Translations under genes and position numbers: made by a program | Assembly: GCA_910589425.1 (NCBI GenBank) | Contig: CAJUSZ010000009.1 | Location: 17,463-81,462, forward strand | From: an uncultured Muribaculaceae bacterium | Lineage (GTDB): Bacteria; Bacteroidota; Bacteroidia; Bacteroidales; Muribaculaceae | Reading direction: 5' to 3' | Length of the DNA: 64,000 nucleotides | Part shown: piece after piece, positions 17,506 to 25,682 of the stretch | How positions within the stretch are numbered: position 1 is the stretch's first letter | How the letters are laid out: every line of letters starts with the position of its first letter | The notes under the pieces: model-generated | The model's database searches: none | What the model was told of the DNA's origin: nothing | The model's input: the letters and a program-made list of their open reading frames with translations, nothing else

Positions 17506-17548
17506 TGTTTCTGTGTCATCTTGAAACATTCATGATGACACAGAAACA
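17506..17548. promoter_or_regulatory. 15-bp inverted repeat in the porin leader
   Basis: Perfect inverted repeat TGTTTCTGTGTCATC (17506-17520) / GATGACACAGAAACA (17534-17548) with a 13-nt loop, 32 bp before the porin ATG. There is no T-run after it on either strand, so it is not a clear terminator. It could be a large operator or an mRNA hairpin that controls porin expression. Confidence 0.6.
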
Positions 17549-17598
17549 ACGCATGAATAAGGAGTATTGTTTTTAGAGATCGTGTTTAAAAACAAAAG

Positions 17599-18993
17599 TT
17601 AATATTCTGGAGCAAACATCGGATCCCATGCCGGAAGCAGGATCGGTTTCTGTTTCAGAATTTTTGAAATTTCGGCAGGAACATGCTTCTTGTTGACCAC
17701 AAGACGGAACATGTATTCGTCAAACCATTTGTCGGTCATAATCAGATGGCCGTCGTTGGCGCCGGGTCCCCAGCTGTTTTCCACCATCCATTTTGTCGGT
17801 TTTCCGTTGGAGTCGAGATCTACGGCGACAAGTGTCATGGCATGGGACGAGGCGCTTGCGTATGTGCGTATGCGGTCGGCCTTGTCCATCCCGAATTTTG
17901 TGCCCATCAGAGCCTCGTAGTCGAAGTTGTCAGGGTCGAGGACTCCTCTCTCTCGGTCGAGGAACTGGCCTACGTCGCATGAGAAATACATCATCTCCCC
18001 ATCTTTGATTGATTTGATGGCCATCTCTTTTATCTCTTCCACGGGAAGATTGATGTATGTCCAGTTGCGTCCGTCGTATGCGTGGCGGTCGAAATCTATC
18101 TCGTATAGTTTGTAGTATTCGCGCGACGGGTCGTTCATCAGCATCACATAGTCGTTTTTCAGATCGTTGCCGGCGAATTCTTTGTAGAACGACTGGGGAG
18201 TGTATGTCTTTGTGCTGACGGGCTTCCCATCCTTGTCGTAGCGCGTCCAGGAGAATTCCGTGGGTGGTTCGCCGATGGTAAGGGCGAGCATGCGGTATAT
18301 TTCGGCGAGCATCTCCTCTTTGCGCTGCTGCATCTCTTTTTCCGGTTTCCCCTGTGCGTGCATTTTTCTGAGTTCGAGACCGTCTTCGCGCAATTTGAGG
18401 GCAAGAAGCTTGTTCAGTCTGGCCGTGTTGTTCGCGGTGAAGGTTTCCTGCATCACTTCTGCTGGGACGATGCCGTATTTCATCAGATTGTCGGACAGTC
18501 CGGTGTATTGTCCTCCATCGTTGATCGGATTATGGAAAAGCCAGTCTACTGTCTTGTCGTCGGCCGGACGGTCTGCCAGGTCGATCATTCCCTGAAGAAA
18601 AAGGTTTGCCTTCTCAAGCTGGTCGTAGAAGAAGTTGTAGCTTTGCGAGAGCTTTAGTTCAGGCATATCGTGCTGTTCCATGATTTGCGAGCGCAATACG
18701 TTCAGCCCTGTGAACAGCCAGCAGCGTCCGGAGCGTTGCTGGTTTGTGATACCTTTGCTTTTCACGCGGTCCGAGAAGTGGGTGTTGAATCCGTTTTTGC
18801 TGTCAGGATTGGATGCGATTTTATCTATGTCGTTTGTGCTGATGGCGTTCCTCAGCGCCCGCGTGGAGACAGAGCGGTCCTGGGCTGATTTCAGGCGTCC
18901 GAGCATGTCGGGGGAGATGCCCCCTTTTCCGGATGCGCCTGCCGATAAGGCAGCGAAAATCATCGCGCCGATAAAAAATGTAGATCTTTTCAT
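17599..18993 (-). CDS. C1 family cysteine aminopeptidase (bleomycin hydrolase/PepC-like), exported
   Basis: A 464-residue papain-fold peptidase of the C1B (bleomycin hydrolase/PepC) group. A signal peptide (FFIGAMIFAALSAGASG) indicates export to the periplasm. Catalytic residues are all present: the oxyanion Gln in NQQRSGRCW (Gln86), nucleophile Cys91, His384 in SSHAMTL, and Asn406 in VENSWG. The family normally forms a hexameric aminopeptidase with the C-terminus in the active site. Here the chain continues past the usual end with PILLPAWDPMFAPEY, so trimming specificity may differ. It ends 50 bp before the porin inverted repeat and starts 28 bp after the GH3 gene stop. Confidence 0.9.
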   Translation of the reverse strand: MKRSTFFIGAMIFAALSAGASGKGGISPDMLGRLKSAQDRSVSTRALRNAISTNDIDKIASNPDSKNGFNTHFSDRVKSKGITNQQRSGRCWLFTGLNVLRSQIMEQHDMPELKLSQSYNFFYDQLEKANLFLQGMIDLADRPADDKTVDWLFHNPINDGGQYTGLSDNLMKYGIVPAEVMQETFTANNTARLNKLLALKLREDGLELRKMHAQGKPEKEMQQRKEEMLAEIYRMLALTIGEPPTEFSWTRYDKDGKPVSTKTYTPQSFYKEFAGNDLKNDYVMLMNDPSREYYKLYEIDFDRHAYDGRNWTYINLPVEEIKEMAIKSIKDGEMMYFSCDVGQFLDRERGVLDPDNFDYEALMGTKFGMDKADRIRTYASASSHAMTLVAVDLDSNGKPTKWMVENSWGPGANDGHLIMTDKWFDEYMFRLVVNKKHVPAEISKILKQKPILLPAWDPMFAPEY

Positions 18994-19021
18994 GATATAG
19001 ATTGGTTGGTTTATGTCGGGG

Positions 19022-20548
19022 TTATTTATTGTTCAGAATCAACAGGGTGTCGAGAATAGTGCGGTCGTTGCTGAGCCGGGGCACTTTTCTCTGCCCTCCG
19101 AGTTTGTGGGATCCGGAGTGCGAGAGCCATTCATCGAAAAGTCCGGGACGGGCATTGGTGATCGAAAGAGGGTCAAGAAAAATTGAATTTGCACGTTTGG
19201 CCTGATAATCGGAGTTGACCTTCTGGAGTTCGGAGTCGAGTCTCGATGCGAAATCATCCGTGTCTGCCGGCGGGGTGTCCCATTCTATGATCCATTGGTG
19301 GCGTCCTCTCTGTCCGTCGTGGGCGAACACAGGCCCGGCGGAATAGTTTTTGACAGAAGCCCCGGTCTGACGGCATACCTCGGCAAGAGCCTCCTCGGCG
19401 TTGCATTCCATCAGTTCCTCCCCGAAAGCGTTGATGAAGCTTTTTGTCCGTCCGGCTATGGAGATCCTGACAGGGGATGTCTCTTCGACTTTTACGGTGT
19501 CGCCAAGCCGGTAGCGCCACAATCCGTTGGCGGCCGTAATGACCATTTCGTATGTGTGTCCCTTGTCAACGCCGTCGATGCCTACAGGCGTGGAATCCGG
19601 ATCTGCTATGTCGATGAATTCATAATACACGCCGCTGTCGATAATCAGCAGCATAGACTGGTCGTCAAGATGCTGTTGCACCGCGAAAAAGCCCTCCGAG
19701 GCATTGTAAGTCTCCATGAAATGCATCGGGCATCCTTCGGTGAGGCGCTGGTATTCTCCGCGGTAGGGCGCGAATGATATCCCTCCGTGGAAGAACACCT
19801 CGAGGTTTGGCCATACCGCGGAAAGCGACGTTGCATTCTCCCGCTTGAGTATCTCTTTTATTACAGTGAGAAACCAGCTCGGCACTCCCGATATGTTCGT
19901 AACGTTGCTTCGTGCGGCGGCTTTTGCCAGAGCTGGGAGTTTCTGTTCCCAGTCGGACATCAGTGCCACGCGTTTTGAGGGCACCCGCACCATGTCGGCA
20001 AGTGGAGTGATCCTCTTTATCAGCGTGGCTGAAAGGTCTCCCACATGCACTCCGGACGGAAGGTCGCTTATTTCATTTGCGAAACTTCCGCCAAGAATCA
20101 TTCCTTTTCCTGAGAAAATGCGTGTCGCCGGGTTGGAGGCGATATAGTGGCTTACGGCGTCTTCCGCTCCGCGGTAGTGGTTGAGCCGCAGACTGTCGTC
20201 GGTAACAGGGATATACTTTGATTTCCCTCCGGAAGTTCCTGAAGATTGGGCATACCATCTGCATCTTCCGGGCCATAGCACATCTTTCTCCCCCCTGATC
20301 ATGCGCATTACGTTTTTCCGTATCCCTTCATATCCGGTCAAAGGTACTTGGCGGGCAAACGCGCTCCTCGGATCCTTTTCCCGGAGCATGTCGGCAAATC
20401 CACAGAGTTTACCGATTTCAGTGTCTTTTGCCCGCCTGATGAGCGATCTGAGCAATTCGATCTGAATGTCGGCGCTGTCTGTGTCCCAGCGGCATGTGCG
20501 GTAGGCTCTGCGCAGAAAATGATGTCTGACCAATGGGGTGAGGTTCAT
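19022..20548 (-). CDS. GH3 auxin-responsive promoter family protein (acyl-adenylating amide synthetase)
   Basis: A 508-residue member of the GH3 family. Plant GH3 enzymes adenylate auxin or jasmonate and join it to an amino acid; the bacterial role is not established. All three nucleotide motifs are visible: the P-loop-like SSGTSGGKSKYIP near residue 106, YNASEGFFAVQ near 287, and YRLGDTVKVEE near 346. A catalytic-region Lys/Arg follows in the smaller C-terminal domain. There is no signal peptide, so it is cytoplasmic. It has a textbook promoter upstream, and the C1 peptidase gene follows after 28 bp, so the two are probably one transcript. The acid and amine substrates are unknown. Confidence 0.85.
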   Translation of the reverse strand: MNLTPLVRHHFLRRAYRTCRWDTDSADIQIELLRSLIRRAKDTEIGKLCGFADMLREKDPRSAFARQVPLTGYEGIRKNVMRMIRGEKDVLWPGRCRWYAQSSGTSGGKSKYIPVTDDSLRLNHYRGAEDAVSHYIASNPATRIFSGKGMILGGSFANEISDLPSGVHVGDLSATLIKRITPLADMVRVPSKRVALMSDWEQKLPALAKAAARSNVTNISGVPSWFLTVIKEILKRENATSLSAVWPNLEVFFHGGISFAPYRGEYQRLTEGCPMHFMETYNASEGFFAVQQHLDDQSMLLIIDSGVYYEFIDIADPDSTPVGIDGVDKGHTYEMVITAANGLWRYRLGDTVKVEETSPVRISIAGRTKSFINAFGEELMECNAEEALAEVCRQTGASVKNYSAGPVFAHDGQRGRHQWIIEWDTPPADTDDFASRLDSELQKVNSDYQAKRANSIFLDPLSITNARPGLFDEWLSHSGSHKLGGQRKVPRLSNDRTILDTLLILNNK

Positions 20549-20622
20549 GCGGAATGGTGTGGAATCAACTATAGGGTTAGTATAAGAGCGGGCATGCAGT
20601 CCGCTCCGGTATAAAAGTAATG

Positions 20623-20656
20623 CAAATTTAACGCAAAGTGTTCATTCCACAAAAAA
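20623..20656 (-). promoter_or_regulatory. promoter of the GH3-C1 peptidase transcript
   Basis: On the minus strand TTTTTTG (20650-20656), 19 bp, then TAAATTTG (20623-20630), the full Bacteroidota consensus. Transcription would start near 20616, giving a leader of about 68 nt. Confidence 0.75.
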
Positions 20657-20703
20657 TTATATGCTCTAACAACCGTCTGGAAAGACTTCTGGAAGACGTA
20701 TAT

Positions 20704-21291
20704 CTACCGGATTATCAGTTCGTCGATGCTCCTTTTGGGGACGCATTGGGTGTCTGTCTCATCCCGGAAATATTTATACCGGTTATCTTCCATACGGGTG
20801 ATGGCTGTTTTTTCGTCAGCCACTCCGAGGGCTACCACATATTCCGGGCGGTAGCGTTTGGGAATTCCGAGTGCAGCCGAGAGTGCCGGGGAATTGAACG
20901 CTTTGATTATACATGCGTTCAGTCCGAGAGCCGTGGCTCCGAGAGTGATGGCCTGAAGATTCAGCCCGTCGTCGCACATGCAGTCTCCGGTAAGTTCTGT
21001 ATCGGTACACTGGACAATGTATGCAGCCGGACGCTGATCAGGTTCCGGTCCATCCCAGTCGGTGTAATATCCGGCCCATTTGAGCAGGGGGAAAATCTCA
21101 TCCTTTTCCTCTCCGGAGTTGACAAGCCTGTATCGCAAAGGCTGGATATTGCGCCCTGACGCGCAGTAGCGGGTGAGGTCTATGAGCTGGACAAGGGTTT
21201 CTGTACTCACAGGTATGTCTGCTTTGAAACGCCTGACTGAACGGTCGGCGATGAGCAGGTCTCTTACGATATTGAACTCTGGTGTTGTCAT
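20704..21291 (-). CDS. nitroreductase family protein
   Basis: A 195-residue FMN-dependent nitroreductase-fold protein. The FMN-contacting N-terminal RSVRRFKADIPV lies at residues 17-28, CASGRNIQPLRYRLV near 43-57 is the second cofactor segment, and GLNLQAITLGATALGLNACII near 123-143 is the classic helix; the chain ends with EYVVALGVADE. Length is at the short end for the family. Substrate (quinones, nitro compounds, flavin reduction) is not predictable. The gene is preceded by an unusually long 5' region with a promoter about 290 bp away and a tight hairpin at 21378-21400. Confidence 0.88.
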   Translation of the reverse strand: MTTPEFNIVRDLLIADRSVRRFKADIPVSTETLVQLIDLTRYCASGRNIQPLRYRLVNSGEEKDEIFPLLKWAGYYTDWDGPEPDQRPAAYIVQCTDTELTGDCMCDDGLNLQAITLGATALGLNACIIKAFNSPALSAALGIPKRYRPEYVVALGVADEKTAITRMEDNRYKYFRDETDTQCVPKRSIDELIIR

Positions 21292-21377
21292 GTTGATGAT
21301 GGTGTTTCAAAAATTGATCACGGTTATTTAACGGGTAGGATGATGTGAATGTTGTGTGGCTGTTATATAAAGCAAGC

Positions 21378-21400
21378 GTGCCCGGCTTTAAGCCGGGCAC
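21378..21400 (-). terminator. strong GC-rich hairpin ahead of the nitroreductase gene
   Basis: GTGCCCGGCTT-T-AAGCCGGGCAC is a near-perfect 23-nt palindrome (11-bp arms, 1-nt centre). On the minus strand it is followed by GCTTGCTTTATAT, only weakly U-rich. It may terminate a small RNA or act as an attenuator or binding site. Confidence 0.5.
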
Positions 21401-21588
21401 ATCGCCTTTAATTGTCATCAGGGCGAAACTTTTTGACGAACGACCAACTCTCAGGCCATGAATATTGCGTCAATAGAATGATGAATAGATAATAAAGTAG
21501 TAAATAATTAGACAGTCTTAACTTCTTAACATTTGCCGTAATCGCCGCGTGATGGATTAGGCCGCGGCTTTGAATTTCTTTACGGATG

Positions 21589-21619
21589 CAAAGTTATATG
21601 ATTTTTTGTTAAAGTCAAT
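21589..21619 (-). promoter_or_regulatory. promoter about 290 bp upstream of the nitroreductase gene
   Basis: The minus strand reads ATTG (21616-21619), 19 bp, then TAACTTTG (21589-21596). The -7 box is perfect and the -33 keeps the TTG core. Transcription would start near 21582, far from the nitroreductase ATG at 21291. Confidence 0.55.
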
Positions 21620-21667
21620 GGCTGCCTTTTCCTGATTTCGGACTTGATTTCCATAAACAGGACGTCT

Positions 21668-21697
21668 ATTTTTCCGAATTACCGATTTCGGAAAAAT
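21668..21697 (-). terminator. hairpin after the TPR/AraC regulator gene
   Basis: Perfect 11-bp inverted repeat ATTTTTCCGAA/TTCGGAAAAAT with an 8-nt loop, 40 bp past the regulator stop. The U-run sits in the stem rather than after it, so terminator function is plausible but not certain. Confidence 0.5.
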
Positions 21698-21736
21698 ATC
21701 AGGCCAAGAAAATGAGCAAGTTGATCGTGCGACCGG

Positions 21737-23341
21737 TTATTTTTCCTCCTGTACGATTCTCAGGTAGGTGGAAGGAGTGACGCCTGTGATTTTCCTGAAC
21801 GCCGCTATAAAGTTGGTGGATGAGCGGAATCCTACGCTTTCGGCGATAGCTCCGATGGTGTATTGACCGTAATTTTCTGTGTCAGACATTCGCCGCAGAG
21901 CCATCTGGATCCGGTATTCGTTTATATATGTCCTGAAATTCTTGCCATGTTTGTCGTTGATACAGGCTGACACGTATTTTGAATTCACTCCGACGAGCGT
22001 GGCGAGTGAGGCGACGCTGAAATCCGGATCGAGCCATTCTTCTGTTGATTCCATTACGCGCGTGATACGGTCTGCTATGTCATCGGCTGCTTTCTGTGAT
22101 ATGCCGCACCGCTGGCGTTTTGTGTCATCGGTTTCCCTCTCTTCCTGATCCTGTGAGGCGGGATCTTCGCTGCTGTAGTCTTCATCGGAAGCTGGATCTG
22201 GCGAGACTGGTGGTTCTCCAGCGTCCTGGTCTGTAGGTCTGGACACATTTTCAGCATGGGATGGCTGGATGTTTCTTCCTGATTGCTTCTGAAGCATCTC
22301 CCGGTTGCTTTTGAAGATGATGCTGTAGGCTTTCTTCATTCTCCTTGAGGTGCTGATCCAGATGTAGACCGCTATTGAAAGCGAGAGGAGGATTACGAGA
22401 CTGATCAGTATGACCTCAAGTTTTGAAACCTGTATCTGTAAAGTCTCGATTCTCTTTTTTGCTTTCTGGTTTATTTCATCTTCATACTGTTCGTTGACGC
22501 GCAGAAACGATTCAGTGTCGAGCAGAGAGTCCCGGAGGGAGAAATATCTGTCTTGATGCTGGCTCACTTTGTGGTGCATGCCCGGGATTCTGGAATAAAG
22601 ACGCATGTATCCTCTTTCAGCGTCCACCATCATGTTGACCACATTGTATTGGTTGGCAAGACGGCTGTAAAGATCCAGCACGTTCAGGGCGGAGTCGTAG
22701 AGTTGCTGCTGTTCGTAGATCTGAAACATTTCAGAAATGGGAGTCAGCCGGAGAGAGCGGTTGAAATTGGGGGCATCTGTCTCTTTGTAGGCTGCCTTGA
22801 GGAATGCTATGGCCTTTTGCCAGTCTCCGAAATAGCGCTGGTATATGCCTTGCCGGCACAGTTTAAGATATCGGCTCAGGTGTCTGTCGGCAAGAGGCAT
22901 TTTGTCTGCCTCCCGCATGTATTTGAGAGACAGCACGCTGTCATGGATATTGCATGCGGCCATCGAAAGGTTGTTGAGGAATCTCGCCTGATTTTCCCGG
23001 TCGTTGTGGCGTTTGGCAATCTCTATGCCCGCGTTGTAATATCTGAGGGCTTTAGTGTAGTCATGGAAGTTGAAATGGATGTTGCCCAGCAGTTTATAGC
23101 ATTGAGACCGCAGGGATTCGAGCTTTTTGTTCTCAGGGTTGTTTTCTGCAAGACGCATGAACTCGTGGCAATAATGGAGCGAGCTGACATAGTTGCCCTC
23201 TGCATACGCATTGTTTGCTGCCGAGATATAGCTTGTTGCAGCTGGATATGGCGAAGATTCACCATCCTGTTTCGACGCGTTGCATGAAAAGGAATGGATG
23301 ATTGAAAATGTCAGTGCCAAAATGAGTGTAATAGTACGCAT
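21737..23341 (-). CDS. TPR-transmembrane-AraC hybrid regulator
   Basis: A 534-residue one-protein sensor-regulator. A signal-peptide-like N-terminus (residues 1-22) is followed by a helical TPR region (about 30-290; motifs such as AYAEGNYVSSLHYCHEFM and LGNIHFNFHDYTKALRYYNAG). A single membrane span ILISLVILLSLSIAVYIWI lies near 313-331, then a charged, disordered acidic linker (about 345-425), and a C-terminal AraC DNA-binding domain (about 425-530) with FSVASLATLVGVNSKYVSAC as the first helix-turn-helix and IGAIAESVGFRSSTNFIAAFRK as the second. This layout is common in Bacteroidota, and a periplasmic TPR sensor is inferred. No target operon is obvious next to it. Confidence 0.85.
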   Translation of the reverse strand: MRTITLILALTFSIIHSFSCNASKQDGESSPYPAATSYISAANNAYAEGNYVSSLHYCHEFMRLAENNPENKKLESLRSQCYKLLGNIHFNFHDYTKALRYYNAGIEIAKRHNDRENQARFLNNLSMAACNIHDSVLSLKYMREADKMPLADRHLSRYLKLCRQGIYQRYFGDWQKAIAFLKAAYKETDAPNFNRSLRLTPISEMFQIYEQQQLYDSALNVLDLYSRLANQYNVVNMMVDAERGYMRLYSRIPGMHHKVSQHQDRYFSLRDSLLDTESFLRVNEQYEDEINQKAKKRIETLQIQVSKLEVILISLVILLSLSIAVYIWISTSRRMKKAYSIIFKSNREMLQKQSGRNIQPSHAENVSRPTDQDAGEPPVSPDPASDEDYSSEDPASQDQEERETDDTKRQRCGISQKAADDIADRITRVMESTEEWLDPDFSVASLATLVGVNSKYVSACINDKHGKNFRTYINEYRIQMALRRMSDTENYGQYTIGAIAESVGFRSSTNFIAAFRKITGVTPSTYLRIVQEEK

Positions 23342-23378
23342 TTTGCAGAATAAGACTGTAAAGAAATGATAATAATGG

Positions 23379-23386
23379 CAAATGTA
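23379..23386 (-). promoter_or_regulatory. -7 box candidate of the TPR/AraC regulator
   Basis: The minus strand reads TACATTTG (TAnnTTTG), 38 bp before the ATG at 23341. No clear -33 box. Confidence 0.45.
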
Positions 23387-23409
23387 AAATCAGTTTTTGA
23401 GAAGAAAGG

Positions 23410-24207
23410 TCAGTCGGCGAGGAGAGGGCTGAGTTCGCGGAAGATCGCGGGAGAGGCGGCGAGTGCGCTGATGCCTCGGTTTTCATGCCAGAAGCCGTAG
23501 GCGGCTCCGGCTTCTGTCGCAATGAGACGCCCGGCTGCCACATCCCATTCGTGCAGGTTCATCTCCCAGTATCCGTCAAGAAAGCCTGCGGCAACGTATG
23601 AAAGGTCGAGAGCTGCCGATCCGAGTCGTCTCAGTCCTCTGACAGCTGGCATTATTCTGCTTACCTGAAGCAGGTTGTTGTCTTCATTGACCGCTTTGTC
23701 CACTGGAAATCCTGTGGCAACGACAGCTCTGTCGAGGCGGGTTTTTCCGCTGCACCGGATAGGCTTGCCGTTGAGGAATGCCCCGCATCCGCGGACAGCA
23801 TGGAACATTTCATTCAATGCCGGGGCAAACACGACCCCGATGGCGTCCTCCCCGTCGATCTGAATGCCGATCGAGACGGAGAAAATGGGTAATCCCTGAC
23901 TGAAATTTGTCGTTCCGTCAAGCGGATCTATTATCCACTTGACTTCAGCATCATGAGAATCTCCAGCCATGGCTTCGCCAGATTCCTCCGAAAGGATGGA
24001 ATGCCCCGGATAGCAGGACTTGATTGCCTGTATTATAGCCTGTTCGGCTTCTTTGTCAGCAATAGTTACAACATCGCTCTCGTTAAGTTTCGCGGTGATG
24101 TCAAGTCCGTTTCCCCGGAAATGGCGGAGATGGATCCCGCCGGCTGTCCTGGCGATTTCCATTGCATGGCGCAGCATGCGTTCCACGGATGGCTGACAGC
24201 TGGACAT
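23410..24207 (-). CDS. inositol monophosphatase family protein (SuhB-like)
   Basis: A 265-residue Mg2+-dependent phosphatase of the inositol monophosphatase superfamily, which also includes CysQ (3'-phosphoadenosine phosphatase) and fructose bisphosphatases. The metal-binding motifs are complete: ILSEESGE near residue 75, WIIDPLDGTTNF near 91-102, and the C-terminal HEWDVAAGRLIATEAG near 216. This arrangement fits SuhB/IMPase better than CysQ, but substrate is not fixed by motif. The start lies 4 bp from the end of the small monooxygenase gene, so the genes are one unit with the upstream transporter gene. Confidence 0.88.
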   Translation of the reverse strand: MSSCQPSVERMLRHAMEIARTAGGIHLRHFRGNGLDITAKLNESDVVTIADKEAEQAIIQAIKSCYPGHSILSEESGEAMAGDSHDAEVKWIIDPLDGTTNFSQGLPIFSVSIGIQIDGEDAIGVVFAPALNEMFHAVRGCGAFLNGKPIRCSGKTRLDRAVVATGFPVDKAVNEDNNLLQVSRIMPAVRGLRRLGSAALDLSYVAAGFLDGYWEMNLHEWDVAAGRLIATEAGAAYGFWHENRGISALAASPAIFRELSPLLAD

Positions 24208-24211
24208 TATG

Positions 24212-24502
24212 TCAGTCTTTTGAGGATTTCATTTCAAAGGTGTTGAGGTGCATCTCGGCGATGCTGCGCAAGATGCCGACATAACGGCTGAAATGATCTG
24301 ATGAGGAATGTGCGTCGAGAGCCTGTTGATCCCGCCATGTCTCGCAAATCATGAGATGTTCGGGGATTGTGGCGCTCTCGAAAACATCGTAGGCGACACA
24401 TCCATCCTCCAGACGGGAAGCTTTCACCAGCGCTTTGGCTGCGTCGAGCGCTTCCTGCCGTTTGTCTGCGGATACTTTTATGAAGCAATTTAGTCTAAGC
24501 AT
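24212..24502 (-). CDS. antibiotic biosynthesis monooxygenase (ABM) domain protein
   Basis: A 96-residue ferredoxin-like-fold protein of the ABM/YgiN type. The N-terminal strand CFIKVSADKRQEALDAAKAL, the middle CVAYDVFESATIPEHLMICETW and the helix with LDAHSSSDHFSRYV are standard; the W and H residues lie where the family keeps them. Members oxidise or reduce quinol-like compounds or are simply dimeric accessory proteins. It lies between the EamA transporter (15 bp) and the phosphatase (4 bp), so all three genes form one operon. Reaction unknown. Confidence 0.82.
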   Translation of the reverse strand: MLRLNCFIKVSADKRQEALDAAKALVKASRLEDGCVAYDVFESATIPEHLMICETWRDQQALDAHSSSDHFSRYVGILRSIAEMHLNTFEMKSSKD

Positions 24503-24517
24503 ATCAGGTGGTATTTT

Positions 24518-25459
24518 TTAATTTTTTCGGGAAAGCCTGAAATCGGGCTTCCATTTGTCGCTGAGTATCAGGCCGCCTATGATCAGTACGCATCCGATAT
24601 AGCCCATGATGTAAATGTGTTCACCGAGGACAAAGAATGCGGCTATCATTGTTACGAGCGGCTGTAGATACAGATAGTTGTTGGTCGTAACCGGCCCGAG
24701 TTTGCTCATGCATTCGTTCCATATCAGGTAAGCCGCGCACGAACACATGACCACAAGGAAGAGGAAATTGAAGAGATATTTCGGATTTGAAATGTCGAAA
24801 AGCGCAGCGAGATGATAAGGCTCTCCCTGCATCAAGAGAAGCGGAAGGGCGGTTATGACTCCGTAGAAGAATAATTTTCGTGTTATGAACAGGGAAGAGT
24901 AGTGGGGGATGAGATTTTTTACTACAATCGTGTATACGGCCCAAGACAGGGATGCCGAAAGAGCGAGCAGATCACCCTTGGGTTTTATCACAAATCCCTC
25001 TCCGTGGCTGAATATTATGCACACGACCCCGACAAGAGCTATCAGGGATCCAATGACCTCGCCGGCTCCGATCCTGACCCTGAATATTATCCCCATCAGC
25101 AATGTGGTGAAGATTGGGGAGATGGATGCAAGCAGCGACACGTTGCCGGCTGTGGTGTAGTTGAGCGCGAAGTTTTCAGTAATGAAATAGAGAGAGCCGG
25201 AGCATACGCCGCAGATCAGGAAATTCAGTTCGTCACGCCAGTTGTTGGCGAGAATTTTCCTGAATGTGAAGATCAGCAGCAGAAGATAGGCTGCTGCAAA
25301 ACGGTAGACGTACATCTCGATCGGAGTGAATCCCCCTTCGATCATAAGCACTTTCGTGCAGAGGAAAGATGTACCCCATGCACTGGCTGCGATCAGGGCT
25401 CCTATATGGGCTATCAATTTGATATAACTGGAGTTGCGCAATGTTGACTGAGAGTTCAT
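24518..25459 (-). CDS. EamA/DMT family transporter
   Basis: A 313-residue inner-membrane protein with ten predicted membrane helices in two EamA halves. The first half has the typical AASAWGTSFLCTKVLM near residues 20-35 and NYTTAGNVSLLASISPIFTTLL near 99; the second half starts near ALSASLSWAVYTIVVKNL and ends LGEHIYIMGYIGCVLIIGGLIL with a basic tail. Members export amino acids, purines or other metabolites; substrate unknown. First gene of a three-gene operon with the ABM protein and the phosphatase, with a -7 box upstream. Confidence 0.9.
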   Translation of the reverse strand: MNSQSTLRNSSYIKLIAHIGALIAASAWGTSFLCTKVLMIEGGFTPIEMYVYRFAAAYLLLLIFTFRKILANNWRDELNFLICGVCSGSLYFITENFALNYTTAGNVSLLASISPIFTTLLMGIIFRVRIGAGEVIGSLIALVGVVCIIFSHGEGFVIKPKGDLLALSASLSWAVYTIVVKNLIPHYSSLFITRKLFFYGVITALPLLLMQGEPYHLAALFDISNPKYLFNFLFLVVMCSCAAYLIWNECMSKLGPVTTNNYLYLQPLVTMIAAFFVLGEHIYIMGYIGCVLIIGGLILSDKWKPDFRLSRKN

Positions 25460-25508
25460 GACTTGGTGCTGTTCAGGCGTTCGCGTTCATAGATTCTTGA
25501 TTCCGGTG

Positions 25509-25516
25509 CAAAAGTA
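25509..25516 (-). promoter_or_regulatory. -7 box candidate of the EamA operon
   Basis: The minus strand reads TACTTTTG (TAnnTTTG), 50 bp before the EamA ATG. No convincing -33. Confidence 0.45.
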
Positions 25517-25603
25517 ATGAAAATCGGCGACACATCCTAATGCGGATGCAAAAATTCTCACGGATAGTGTTTCCGCGGAGCGCTTCCCTCCCGGATATGG
25601 AAT

Positions 25604-25644
25604 CAGACCCGCCGAACCTCCGGGCCGGAGGATCGACGGGTCTG
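25604..25644 (-). terminator. hairpin after rubredoxin
   Basis: CAGACCCG/CGGGTCTG (25604-25611, 25637-25644) closed by an inner CCTCC/GGAGG pair. It lies 38 bp past the rubredoxin stop. No long U-run follows, so efficiency is uncertain. Confidence 0.55.
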
Positions 25645-25682
25645 TATCCGTCTAAATTAAATCAAGTGTTGCGATTGTCTGG

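Larger units (their letters stand above)
21292..21736 (-). other. intergenic region with promoter and three hairpins, possible small RNA or long leader
   Basis: No convincing gene. Reading the minus strand from the regulator gene, it holds a hairpin ATTTTTCCGAA/TTCGGAAAAAT (21668-21697), a promoter (21589-21619), a GCCGCG/CGCGGC hairpin (21544-21549 and 21563-21568), then the tight hairpin at 21378-21400. This layout would fit a roughly 200-nt small RNA or a structured leader for the nitroreductase gene. Confidence 0.45.

Noticed and set aside
16179..17549. Longer start of the porin gene at 17549
   Set aside because: The extra 25 residues lie over an inverted repeat and would bury the signal peptide; the start at 17474 fits better.
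9295..17592. Shared string GTGTTTAAAAA at 9295-9305 and 17582-17592, with a partial match near 63955
   Set aside because: Eleven bases of AT-rich DNA are too short to call a repeat family or transposon end.
21098..21418. 106-codon minus-strand frame starting in the hairpin ahead of the nitroreductase gene
   Set aside because: Most of it is out of frame over the nitroreductase coding region and has no recognisable pattern.
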